Source: Cercopithifilaria johnstoni (Eukaryota; Nematoda; Chromadorea; Rhabditida; Onchocercidae). From it: a stretch of DNA of 64,000 nucleotides. Position 1 is the stretch's first letter. Every line of letters begins with the position of its first letter. The notes under the pieces were generated by a model. That model saw only the letters and a program-made list of their open reading frames with translations, had not been told where the DNA came from and searched no databases. A program made the position numbers and the translations under genes. This document shows, in pieces, positions 24,372-37,100 of the stretch. The stretch covers positions 1 through 64,000 of the forward strand of contig CAKAEH010001725.1 in assembly GCA_916381525.1 (NCBI GenBank), read 5' to 3'.

Positions 24372-24487
24372 TGGAAAGGACTAGATTATATATAGATATT
24401 TGTTGATTTAAAGGTTTGGGAAGAGTGTTGAAGATCTGTGCTTGTGACGGAGTCAACGTTGTAGAGTTTCGGTGTAATTATTTGGAA

Positions 24488-26406
24488 ATGGAACGAAGTA
24501 TAGATGTGATATGTGATCCGAATCTTCGAATGCGAATTACTTTGGATATGGCGGTGGCTCAGGAAGTCAGCCCAACAGTCCCTATAAACCGGTTTGGTTT
24601 TCGATTTTCGTTAGAATAATTATAAGCCCATATATTGTATTTAAAAACGTCAAAATCTGCTTTACATCTTACCACAACGTATTATAAAATTTTTGTTCTC
24701 GAACTCGTGATGGCGAATAGGGTTTCTGGCGGTTGTTATAATGGCTGAGAATTATTACTTTGCATAAGTTTCGCTGTAGAAGCTAAGAATGAAGCTTTTC
24801 GCATTGCCTAAATGAGAAATGGAGTAACGCTCATCCCATTCTTTTGGCGAGAAATTCATTTCACACTGCTTCAAAATTTCTTTGTTCCCATCTCATTCTC
24901 CTAATCAAGCCAAAGCATTAACGGAGATTTTCATTATTTTAACCTTTTCTGTTATGATCCTTTTTGCTTCGTCATATTCCTTTATGAATATATCTTGGAA
25001 CGTATAAGAATGTTTTAAATTTTAAAAACTGACATAAAAACATTCTGCAATCGCTTGTTTTCCTCTGTTTTTCATTAAACAGACCATGTACCGTGAGTTT
25101 GCATGTCACGTTTGTTTTTTTTTTCAGTTATTATCGAAGTCTGAATGAAATGTATCGTGTTGCTGGCTTCTGTATAAAAGATAAAGATTACGAAAGAGCA
25201 TTTATTTATTATATGCGATTTGTGAGGTTTGCTCTCAATTCCTTTCCCTATAAACATAGTAGGATCCTTTCCTCCACCTTAATCTGCATGACAGAACTGG
25301 TAAAGATAATAAGACTTTTCTCGTTTTCTTCTATTATGATTTCTTTGTTTCGCATTTACTTGTTTTCCTGTTTTGCACACAGTATGTCTCTTGTTTTTAT
25401 TATTTTGAAATAAACATAGTTTCCTAAAAAGCTTAAGCTATTTACGTTATTGCAGCTTGGCGGTCGAAGGATTACCGAAGCACAAACAGTACAATGGATT
25501 TTCGTCGGTTGAAAAAACCAAAGCGGAAGCAGTGCTTCGTGATGCGTTTGTGAAGGCGGAATCGTTGAAGGGACAGTTGAAAAAGAAGTATGAAGAAGAA
25601 GCAGTCCTAGCAAAACAGAGTGCGGAGAGGACTGTTGCTGATGTATGTTTTAAATATATTCAATGATTTCCTAGATTTCCAGTTGGAATCCTTTGCGCAT
25701 TTATATAAGTAAAGTATTTGTAGAGATTTATATAAGTATTTGTAGAGTGTAAGCCATTTTCTATGTGTAGGAATTGTATTTTCCCGTCAGTTATATGAAT
25801 AATGCAGAATGCAGTCTTGATCCGAAAAAAAGATGTATCTTCGGTTCACGATATCTCAGCACGCAGTCAACTTCTCGAAATAACTGATCACAGGAACTCA
25901 AGTTCTGCGGATTATGTGTTCGACAGCAGGTCAGCTTCTTACTGAATTTAATATTTTCGGTTATTGGATTTATTCGGTCTTGTGGAAATTTTTATTAATG
26001 GATTTCATAAACATCTATGATATATTTTTAAGGACTGTAAAATGATTAATATTTTATTATCTTATATTCGGTATATTGAAAGTTTTTAGCAATGAAGTTA
26101 GAACCTAATTCATCCAAAAGTTAAATAAATATAAATATTGCGTTTGCTGTTCTCATTCATTCATTACCTCAGAAATACTACTACAACTTTCAAATATCGT
26201 GATCATGCTCTTGCCATTCTTGACTCTTAACCTAGTTTAAGGGGATGCGAACTCAGGAGTTTCATATCATAGTATGTGGATTTTATGATTTAAAGGTTTT
26301 TTGAATTGAAGTGTCGCAAATTACATATCTATGAACCGAAATCATTTGAATGATCTTTTTTTTCTTTAAGTGTTTAAGATCTGTTCAAGGTCGGTATTTT
26401 TGTACG

Positions 26407-26445
<39 letters not shown>

Positions 26446-27960
26446 ATTTTGATTTAATATTATATTATAAAATAATCAGGAATCTCGCTCATAAGGAAGT
26501 TGTTGTTGCGGGCGATCTTGTGGAAAATTTTGTGCGCTTGGCACAAATTAATACAAACCGTAATGTGGAAACATGTGGAATTTTATGCGGCTCGCTGGTT
26601 AGTTTTAAATCAGTTCCATGCCACTGCTTTTTTTCTCTGACATGTACTATCAAATAATAGGACTTTTATTTGAATTTCCTCTTGGTTTAATTTAATAAGG
26701 ATCATTTCATACATTATCTTGGTGATTCTCTTTTAAATCTGAAATTGCTTGCTTCATTGTAATGGATTTGTTACTATCCTTCTGATAACATGTCTTTTTG
26801 ATTTACTATTTTTTAGCTTAGGCTTGTTAAAAAAATTACTTTCTGGTGTGCTTGAATTATATTTAATATTATCAAAGACCCACTGCGGATGCACATGTAC
26901 GTAAAAGGTGTAGTTCAGTTGCTCTAAAAAATGCACTTTAAAGCCAGCTTAAATTTCTTACTTTCTTGGAATCTATTTTTGGTTGCATTGTTATAGAATG
27001 TCATCTTGATAGATACTTTTCAAGATTGGTAGGGGAGTGTGTCGTATAACACATGCCGTGGTACCGAAGCAAACTGGCGCTGCTGATACCTGTGATACAC
27101 ATAACGAAGAGGAAGTATTTGCATATCAGGATCTTAACAATCTGATTACTATGGGATGGATACATGTACTTTTTTTTCACATTATCAATGGACTATTTTG
27201 TTGCTATTTAGTTAACATGTTTTTTTTAGTAGTTACTTTTATTCACTGAACAAAATGTAAGTCGTTTCTTATATTCTTTTCTAGTTTAACACTCCAACAT
27301 ACGGATTGATAAATTTTTAAAGCTTCAAGTTTTAATCACCCTTGTGTGTCAAAAATTTGAAGCATTCAAGTCGAAAAATTTTTGCCACTTGTGTTGTGTT
27401 GGAGAAAAGTTTGATTGGTTCGAGGGTATTGTTATGTTAAAGTAACTCCGAAAGCAAGACTGATATTATACCAAATTTTTTGCGCACTTCGTATAGTTCG
27501 GTTTATCCTGTATGTCAACTTATTGCAGACTCATCCATCGCAGACAGCGTTCCTTTCTAGTGTCGATCTTCATACTCATTGTTCCTATCAGTTGATGTTG
27601 TCAGAAGCTGTTGCCATTGTCGTTGCTCCAAAATTCAATGAGTGAGGTTTATTTCATGTCTGAAGTCGAGAAACGAGTTGCGAAATTAGATCTGAAATGA
27701 AGCCGTCCTGTCATCCTTATTTATTAGCCAATCAATTGAAAGGCTAAATAAGAATTTTATTTGTTAGCTTGAAATAATCTGTAACTCTTACTTATTTCAG
27801 GGTGGGCATATTTCGTTTGTCAGAACGTGGTATGAAAGAAATTAGCGGATGCTGTAAAACAGGTTTTCATCCACATGAAGATTCTGCAGCTTTGTTTTTT
27901 TACTGTCATGACGTACGTTTCGAAAATTCGTTAGCAGCAGTTGTCGTTGATTTGCGGTAA
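24488..27960 (+). CDS. STAMBP: AMSH/STAMBP-type JAMM deubiquitinase
   Basis: Lys63-specific zinc deubiquitinase that acts on ESCRT cargo at endosomes. Eight exons: 24488-24591, 25128-25226, 25456-25642, 25808-25929, 26480-26597, 27025-27165, 27529-27641, 27801-27960, all phases matching, 347 residues (human STAMBP 424). The N-terminal USP8-dimer/MIT-like region is recognisable from DPNLRMRITLDMA and RYYRSLNEMYRVAGF to LPKHKQYNGF, and runs into a charged coiled coil (AESLKGQLKKKYEEEA). The shorter middle lacks an obvious SH3-binding or clathrin-binding motif. The MPN+ domain is intact: ETCGILCG supplies the glutamate, and GWIHTHPSQTAFLSSVD supplies the HxH and S-x2-D zinc ligands. The AMSH-specific second zinc site (CCKTGFHPHED and the upstream CSYQ region) is also present. 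The start of exon 6 is uncertain by a few codons. The enzyme is predicted to be active. Confidence 0.95.
26411..26441. repeat. (TA)n microsatellite in an AMSH intron
   Basis: About 15 consecutive TA dinucleotides in the intron before exon 5, ending 39 bp before its acceptor; likely length-polymorphic. Confidence 0.95.
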
Positions 27961-30900
27961 CTCATCGATTATTTTTGGACGTAAGGGTGGAGAGGATACA
28001 ATCTGAACCATCATTAGTTTTACGCTGTGATTCCACAATTTTGTTATAAGTTTTATTAATGTTTTTCAAGCTGTGAATTTAGAAGTTATAATATATATAT
28101 GTATATTGATTTAAGTTTAATTGTTTTCCTTTGATGTGAACTTTACAAACCATAAGTGTGATTTTAATGAGAAATTTTAAAATATTCTTCGAAACGATTA
28201 ACAGAAACACTATGAAGATCTGATTTTTGCAGCACGTCTCTAATTTGTGATGAATAATGAGTTAATGGTTAAATTCTTATAACGTACTTACTTGCTTTAG
28301 AGTACGTTTTGTATATCTCGCATGCAAATCATAAGCTAATATTTACTATAAATGATCCCTAATTTACATATAATTTTGCTTCTTCAAACTTTATTAATGG
28401 CAGAATTCTGAAACATTTAGTTTTGCTGACTTTTTTTTTTAATTCTGTGTATTTCAGCATGAGTTAATCTTTTGATTTGGTGATACTTTCGTATTCTTTT
28501 TTGGTGTATTTTTTTTAGTGTGGTTATGTAGATTGTTTTCTTTACAAAAAAAAAAACTTTCCGATCATCAACAAACTATCTGTTTTTGAAAGAATCAAGA
28601 TTTGTTGTGGCTTCATTGTATTAATGTTTAATCTTATTTCAAGAAATAATTCCTCAAGAATTCTCATTCAAATTAAGGCTGGAATAACCTTTCATATTGA
28701 TTACGGTGATCTTCGAAGTGATTAACTGACGATCACTAATACATATTAGTTGGTGGACTAAAGAAACTTTTAGTAGTCTTATTGGGACGTTTAAATGATA
28801 AGGATTCGATTCACAACTTTTTACTTTATACTGAAATTCTCCACTCTTATTATTCAATAACTAAAGTGATGAGGGGCGAAACAAAAGTTCGATTAGGAGG
28901 TGAATAAAATATCTAAAAAGTGAAAGATTAAAGTGGTTTGTCGGCCGTTCGCTCTATCAGCTGTTGAGTGTCGATCAGTTTAGGGAAGCACAGTTGCGCT
29001 GGGTAGCTTTTGAACACACTTTGCTGAGAAGTGTTTCCACTGTGTTCCACTAAATTAAAAATTGAATTGGTTCATATCTGTGGTACTAGTAGATCTCTTG
29101 TCTCTGATTTTGAAGCTGCGATGCTATTTTAAACATCTTCTGCCATCGCTTCCCTGTTAATCGCAGATGAAATTTTATTTCCATTTTTTTTAATCAGTTG
29201 TTTCTGAGTTTGGGCAATTTGACTGCTGAATATTTAAGAAATATTGAAGTTGGAGTCAGATGAGTAGTTTTAAATGAAAGGAACTTGCCGCAATAATTCC
29301 ATCAGCTCTCATGTAAGTAACAGTACCCACATCAGTTTCTGACAGTTGTTCATTTAAAGTTTTTAAATTATCAATTCAATAAATACTGAAGTAGCTGAAT
29401 TATTCCGTGCGTTAGAGGAGTTGCATCGATCAGGAACGGTGTAGAAATTTTCTTTCGATAAGTCAAGAATAAATTTATAGTAGTAGCAAGAGAAATTTAT
29501 TGGGAAAAAAGTTTTTTTTTTTCTAGAAGGAATTTATAAGAGATTTTTGTGGACTGGTGATTATTTGTTTGCTTGCAATTTTTTCTCCAAGTTATCTGAC
29601 TCTGGAAGTATGAATTCCTGAACTTCAAAATACGATGATAAAAACTTAAAACACAATCTTTATTCAATAACAGTCCGATTAAAAACTGATTACCAATTTC
29701 GTATTCCCTCTGTATAATTTTGGTAGGATTTTCAGCACGGAAAAAAAGCAGGTGGAGAAAAATACAGGTTTGTGATTGGAATCCTTGTTTCATATCCACT
29801 TTCCGAGCAGAATGTTGTACTGGTAGTCGCTATTGCGCAACTGCTCGAACGGTTGATGGATTTGCTTTACTTTAAACGGCTTTGATCAGTTTCATCAAAA
29901 CAAACGTATATAGATAGATGGTTTATAGAAGATGGTTTGGAATACAAATTTTCAAGGAATATAGAAGATGGTTGATGCAATTCCATTTCATTCAACAGTA
30001 TATCAAAATGAATATCTCTGTAATCAGTGAGAAAAAAAGTATTCATTCTCAATCGCTGTTGAATAATTAAATATTTAATCAGATAATTTTCTGTCCCCGA
30101 GTGATAATTGTTTTTGTATTGCTTACTCTGTTGAGTGCATTAACTAGTAAATGAGAATTAATCTTAGATTAGGAAAAAATATGAAAAGGTACTGGATACA
30201 TACGTACCACTCCCTATCTGCATGTCTCGCTCGTTCAATCAATGCATTTTGGATATTTGATTTCGAGAATGTCGTGCTATTTAAAGTAGAAGAAATGTTG
30301 AAGTGAGAAGATGTGGGAAGGATGTATGTGAGTGAGAGGAATGGAGAAGCTATGTGTGGATCCTCAGCAACAACTAAAGCTCGAGCTAACACTGTTGAGA
30401 CTCGAGAACAGCTCAAAGCGTGCATAAAGATGTTACAAGATGGATAGATTCTTTCTGCATTGGATGTAATACTACGATCTATTTTTCTTTTTAACTATTT
30501 CACAATACGTCTCAAATTGCGCACGGCATCTCTTACCGTTATCATCATACTTTCTATTATTAGCGTAATGTGCTTTCTTTCTTTTCATTTTACTTTTTTA
30601 TACTTCATTATAATCTTCTTCATTCCATTTTATTCATTTACACCATTTCTCTCAATTCTAAAGGCAACTGATTTTTGTAGAATGTTACAATTTCAATATA
30701 ATTCTTTTCAGCTAAAGCTGATCTCATTAGCTTTAGCTTAACTCGATTCTACTAGAGTAATATGGATGCACAATATTTTGTGATCGAAAACATCATAACC
30801 ATCGATAATGTTTCTTATATATTTCATTTATGTTGAAAAAAAAAAAAGAAAAACGATATTTCGTTCGCAATAATGATTTCGTTTGGAATCTTATACGTAA

Positions 30901-31120
30901 CTTTTTTGATTTTTCTAAACAATGCATTTGTTAAGCAAATGGCTTGTTATGTATATGTGTCAGCCAATTTCAATTTTCGTTTCTAAATCAAGTTTATGCG
31001 CCATCAGCATATTCATTATATCCAGATCAACTTGAAATGTTAAATCCTTTAACAGAAAAAAACTACGCATTGTAATGATTGTGTGCTTTTTTTCCCAATG
31101 CTTTTAAAAAAATTCAGGAG
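27961..31120. other. Gene-poor 3.2 kb between AMSH and LIM genes
   Basis: No exon with coding character and matching splice sites. Open frames here (for example 28654-28857, 29497-29799 and 30144-30425 on minus, 30460-30741 on plus) are low-complexity or hydrophobic by AT-richness. It contains the AMSH 3'UTR and the LIM-gene promoter, and a poly-A run near 30837. Confidence 0.5.
31112..31120 (+). promoter_or_regulatory. Likely spliced-leader acceptor before the LIM gene
   Basis: A 3' splice-site consensus (AATTCAG) ends at 31117 and the start ATG follows after three bases (GAG ATG). Such acceptors next to a start codon, with no upstream coding exon in phase, are typical of nematode trans-splicing. 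It could alternatively receive an unseen upstream cis exon. Confidence 0.45.
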
Positions 31121-34100
31121 ATGACAGAAATGGAGGAAGATCCATACGCAGTAAGTTCGGATACTGATACTGAATCATTGAAGGGTCCACCGCCAAAAAT
31201 CAGCATTGAGGGGCGGTCTGTTGCTGATATTTCTTCACTTGTATGCTTTTTTAATTTAAAGAATGAATCAGTATTTACATGAATAGCATACATTGAATTC
31301 ATTTGAAACACATACAGCACGTTTGATCATATTATTGAGTCAGCTTCAGTTAGTGGCTTCTTTTCAGTTGCTCAAATTCAGCAACTTAAAATTCTTTGTC
31401 TGATATTTTTCCTATTTCTCATTTCTCTCTTGGCATAAAAGAAATATTTGGCCACTTGCACTAGAAGTTTTTATCAGTGATCCAAATATAGTTGTAAGCC
31501 GAAGACCCATTGTACTTGAAAAACATGGCTTGGTGACAGCTCTAGTCTTATTTATCCTATCAAATCTAATTTATACCACACGTTAAAAATGCTGAAAACA
31601 ATAAGCATAACATCAAAACAAGAGAAATAAATCATATAAAATTGTAGAAAGTATCCGTGTCACTGTTAGACATAAAATTAATTGTTAGGTCTATCTAAAT
31701 ATTTAATCTAATGTGAGTTGCAGTGTTTTTAAGGCAGTTATTTCATTCCTACTTAAAAGTGGTTTGATGGATGTCAATCTTAATCTCTTTCAAAGAATCT
31801 AGACCCATTGTGCGTTTTATCCCACCACTGATTTTGTACTGAATGATCGAATACTTATAATTAGCAGTCTTAGTAATCCGAAAGTAGACATACTTTAATT
31901 ATCCTGTCTGATGAACGAGCATTTAATGTACTGTAAACCATGGACAATCTTGCAAGTATATTTCGTTAATGGAGTTGGTAGAAGAAAAGTTTTGAAAATG
32001 CAGTTAAAATTTAAAATTGTATGCGTGGGAAAAATTATATGCATCAAAAGTAGTTTTACGTTTAAACAAATGATGAAGCTATAGTAATTAATACAAATTA
32101 TGATATATCATTGTTTTACCAGTTGGCTTTCAGAAAGCCGCTTTGAACGAAAAAAAAGAGGCATCGAAGGATGAGAAACGACTCGAAGAATTAAATCAGT
32201 TGAAGGAAAAATCCGAAATACATAAAATAAAAAGAGACTTTATTGAAGGTATGCATTTCGCTTTAAATTCTTCAAAAAGATAAATTGAGCTGGAAAACCC
32301 GGAAAATTTAAACCTAATATTTATGATTACAATACGTTACAAAAAAATTTGTGATCTCATCGTATTTTTTCCTAAAATTTTGAAACATTTGTTTCGTGTT
32401 AACGTGGCTTTTATTTTTTCACATTCCTTTTAACGTTAGAAAAGTTTAAAATTGTTTGATCGACCTTCGAAACTATCTAATTTTATTAATAATGGCAAGT
32501 TTTAGGCAAAACAAAAAATGAATTGACAAAGCCGGTGGATGAAGAACGTGAACAAATTGCTGCTGTCACAAAAGTATGCTTCGCTTCGGGACTAATCCTC
32601 AGAAAAGGACAAAATCTTTTTTCGTCACAGAATACTTTTCAAAAATATTACTCATCTATCGAAATCTCCGTAGTTTTATGATGAAAATCTAATTGGATGG
32701 TGATTTGGACTGTTTTAGCAATCAACCGTTCCACATCATTTACACATTTGATCTAAATATCCATCACCAAAGATGCATAATACAATTGAATAAATATTTA
32801 AATCATTCTTTTTTCTTTTTTCGGTAAATAATTTTACAGTCTTTTCAGGAACAATATTCGAAGTTCAGAAATAAATTTGAGAATCTTCCGGAAGTGATGA
32901 AGGAGGATCTCGAAGAACGTTTAAAAACTATAGAAAAAGAGCTGACAGGTGTTGGAAAGGAAAATTTAGAAAATATCAAGGATGCCTTTGAAAATCCTCA
33001 AGAAGTCAATAAAAGTGAACGTGAGCAAATTGTTATTGAACGTTCGGAAGAAGATAAAAGGCGAGTGATGAAGAAATTTTCCCAGGTTTCCTACATTTTA
33101 TTAATTTTAAGTAATTTTTTTTCATCAGCTTTGGATTTTGCAGTAAAAGTTTGGCTTGCAATTAGTAAACATTTCTTCATATGTTGTTGGATCTCCATTG
33201 ATACATATTTAAAATATGCCTTCAATAAACCTTTCTTTTAAAACATAAAAATTATTATTTTTTTAAAGGCAGACCTTACAGCAGATGATGTTCCCAAAGA
33301 ATGTGCAGTATGTTTGAAAACAGTTTATCCTGTTGAAAGGATCTTTGCTAATAAGCGAAATTATCATATACTATGCTTTAAATGTGTCAAATGCGGCAAA
33401 AAATTGACGTGAGCCGATTCTCACTGTTTTCATAATTATAATATTGTTCGTTAAAGAAGGGTCACGAAGAAGCGTTTTTTTAAAAAGTTTACAAGTTGTG
33501 ATATGCGTAAGAGTACAATTTTACTGCCATTGGCTGACATTACCCGAGTTATCTCGCATCTCCTTGAGTGAAATCAACATGAAGCGTCGAACACTTTTCC
33601 CCTCAGAATTTTTGATTGCTGTTCAGGTCAACGAATTATAACATGCACGAAGAGCAACTGATGTGCAAAGTTCATTACCTTGAAATATTTCATCCTGAAA
33701 TTGCAAAAACAATGGACCCCGCCACAACAGAAGGCTAGTTTTTAGCAAAGCAAAATTTCTCACGATATTTTTTGACATTTTTACGACATTAACGCAGTTC
33801 TCTTATCTCATCGATTTTATATTAGCATCATAGTGAGAAATAAATTTAGAGGATGAAAAGGTGGACGAAGAAGAAGAAGAATATGCAGTATCGTCGAAAC
33901 CAAAGCAACTTGGAGATGATGTTATTAAAAGTAAATTTTAATTGGTTCAGTTCTGTTCGGTAATGGTGACTTTTTATTGCTACTGTGCAAGAAATAAATC
34001 TGCGTTCCAAAAAATTTATGCACTTTTTTTCACTTCAACTTCACTCACTTTCTCTTTTTCAAATATACCTGTAGCTATAGTTTTTCGTGAGAAGATCTTG

Positions 34101-37100
34101 AGGGACATAATTTTACCTTAAAAAAATTTATAACGCTAACTTTTTCCTACTTTGATAGAGTGGAAGAAGGAGCGAGTCAGTTCTTCCTTGGTAAGTAATG
34201 CGAATTCTTTGTTCCGTTCTTGGATTTTTTTCTCTTTACTTTTTCTGCACTTCCTAGTTCATCCATATTAAAAATTTGGAGCTCATATTGGTGCATTTGT
34301 TTGATTTAACTATTCCATGTCTCATATAACCTAAATACCCAAAATTTGTCATGAACATGACAGCAAGAATATGGAAAGGAATTATTTGTCTGCAGTGATG
34401 GGAAAGTATGCATTGAAGTGGTTTACATATTAATAGGATATCAGAGGGGTAAAATCCTCCTATCACATATATATATATATATATTAGGGAGAGAGAAAAA
34501 GAGCGAATTTTCCTCCTTTTTAGTACTCTTGAAATAAACTACTTCATTTCATATGAAATATTCATAAGAAATTTATAACATAAGGCGGGGAAGAAATGGA
34601 AGAGGAGGGAGGGGAATGGATTTATCATGTGATGATGACGAAGGTGGTAATAGTGTGACCAATTGAACTTCTTCGGTACGCTGACCATATTTCATCTTTG
34701 TGAAATGGACATTTTCACTGGAGTTTACGTATCAATTACAGGTGAAATTTATTCACTTCTCTAGTTCGCACTCTTCCATTACCTTTCATAATCATTTCTT
34801 AATGCATCTTTTAAAATGATTCGTACAAATCTTGAAATTTTACAAATTTTATGAAAATTTTATGAAAATTTTGAAAATTTTACAAAAATTGAAATTTTAT
34901 TTTATCTTGAAATTCGTACAAATCTACAAATTTTAAACATGAAATTAAAACTTTTTTGTTCTTTTCTATATGCCTCTTAAATCCCGAATGAGGATTACAA
35001 ATAACGATTAGATGAAAATTTGTTTTCTTAATTTCATATCTTTTTGAATACGAACCATAAAAGTCTGTAAATATGCTAAGAAATCAAATTTCCATGGATA
35101 TTTATTTTTCCGAAAAACCCATATTTCACTCTTTCATTCATATGATGAATCTATACAATATTTTCTATGATTGCATTTTGCCACGCTAGTTTTAAAAACT
35201 TTTGTCTTCTGAAAAACTATGTTCTATAAGCTAACGTTAATTAGCTTGGTAGAGCATGGCTCACAACAACAGTCCAAAAATGAGCCTATTACGAACCACT
35301 TCGAAAGTTCATTCCCTATTTTTCTTTAAATCCTTCAATCAATTCATCTCCTAGTAGCTTATAGCATTAAGCAATTTTTTCGACTTAAAAAATAGTTTCA
35401 TCCATACTTTATTGAAATTGGTCCAATTCTATATGACTTGTCCTCCTTTCCTGCAAATTTAAAGATTTGTGTTTTGTAAGTCGTGTTCTACCAAGTTAAT
35501 GTTCATTTTACTATTCTTCAGTCACTTCGATTTATCTCTTGCCTGCAAAGTCTAATTTTCTTATTTTAGAACTACTCAACTTTTATAGGCCTAGACCGCT
35601 TCATATCTTCTACATATCTTTTTTTCTATATGACGTTATTTCTTGCAAGGTATAAGTTGCAAAAATGCTGATTTTTTTCAAAAAAATCATGAAGTCGCAA
35701 TGTGAGTATCTATCCACTTTTTCTGAATTCCTATTTATTTGTTGCACAAATCTCTAGACACTGATTATTTTTTCAAAAATGTTCAGAGTATGAATTATAG
35801 ATGCTTGCTTATCTATGATAATTATTAACAAGGTAAGGATTTGTTCGCGATATAAATTTCACAGCTTATTTCCGTTGTTTACATAAAGTGGACGAAAAGG
35901 GAGATGTTAGGAAAATCAGTCAAAGTCTCTTGGGTTAACAAGCAATTTTCAATCAGAATATTGATTAGATAAGATTTTTTGAACGATAGAATAGGCAGCA
36001 GCAAATTTTCCATTTCCTACTTTCTAGGTGTAAGCCACTGTAAAGCTTGATATTACCATTATTATTTAGTTTCCCAAATTGCATTTTGATAATTAATAAG
36101 CCAAACCATTATAGAAATCAAAATCAACGATAAGTTAGTATTACATGATTTGAAAGTCTTAACATGTTACCAATGTGATTTCAGGTGGTACAAAATTAGA
36201 CGACTTGTCAACTATCGGATCATTGAAGTCCAGAAAAGGAGATTGGGAAAATTCTGTGAAAGAGGCAGAAGCTATGCTTACCGAGAGGAAAAATATTGTT
36301 GATAAGATTATTTCTGGAAAAGTGAAGGCTAATTTGGAAAAGTACATATTTTAATTGCATCAGTGACATCCCAAAGTACAAATAGAATGCAAAATTTACC
36401 GGTATTAATGAACCGAAATTCTGTCCAGTATCGTTAAAAAAGTTAGTCGAGACATAGAAGTACATGAGGACATTTAAGAGCATGATAAAAAGCTGATTAT
36501 ATTTAGCAATTATGAAGGTGTTTTTTAAAATTCAATTTAATGGTTTTTTTTTTTTTGAAAAGGTGAAGAGAGAAGGGGGATGAGAAAAAGGAGCAAAATA
36601 TTTATTTTATCCATCTTATTCAATAAAACGAAATTTTTCTGAGTTAAGCTTTTTGAGTTTTATAGTGTGAAAATGTGATAGCATAAGAAACACACTAATC
36701 ATCTTTTTGTAGATTTATAATGGGTACTGCTAACAAGGAAGAGGAAGAGGAAAAAGAAGATGATGAAAGAGATCCAAATATCGTACGTGAAGACAAGAAA
36801 CGTCGTAAGGAGGAACTTAACTTTGAGCGGGTTTGACATCCTTAATATTATTTATTAAATTTGAATTTGGAAGAATTGCATTTTGTTTCTTTACAAAGCT
36901 TCAGAAATGTGTATGGGATAAATCGTTGACGTATCGGTTCCTAACGAAGAGATGATTCAATAGGAATTTTTGTTAGAGGAGTTTAGGTGGGTGATATAAA
37001 GAATAAATGGAAAGCGGGCAACATGCAGACAGGAGATGTCAAAGAAATGAAGAACGATATGAAGGAACTACAGAATTGTCCTGGAGTCAAAGAGCGCTTC

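Noticed and set aside
24178..24456. 92-codon minus-strand open frame
   Set aside because: It overlaps the GC-rich structured island and the AMSH 5' region. The composition is driven by the GC-rich segment and there is no protein family or splice support.
25456..25642. Alternative AMSH frame using the donor at 25259
   Set aside because: That frame gives a sequence without family similarity. The donor at 25227 restores the conserved LPKHKQY region in phase.
30460..30741. 93-codon hydrophobic plus-strand frame
   Set aside because: Phenylalanine/isoleucine-rich translation of T-rich DNA; no membrane-protein family or splice structure.
34440..34485. Short TA-rich run in a LIM-gene intron
   Set aside because: Simple-sequence DNA of no special note in an AT-rich intron.
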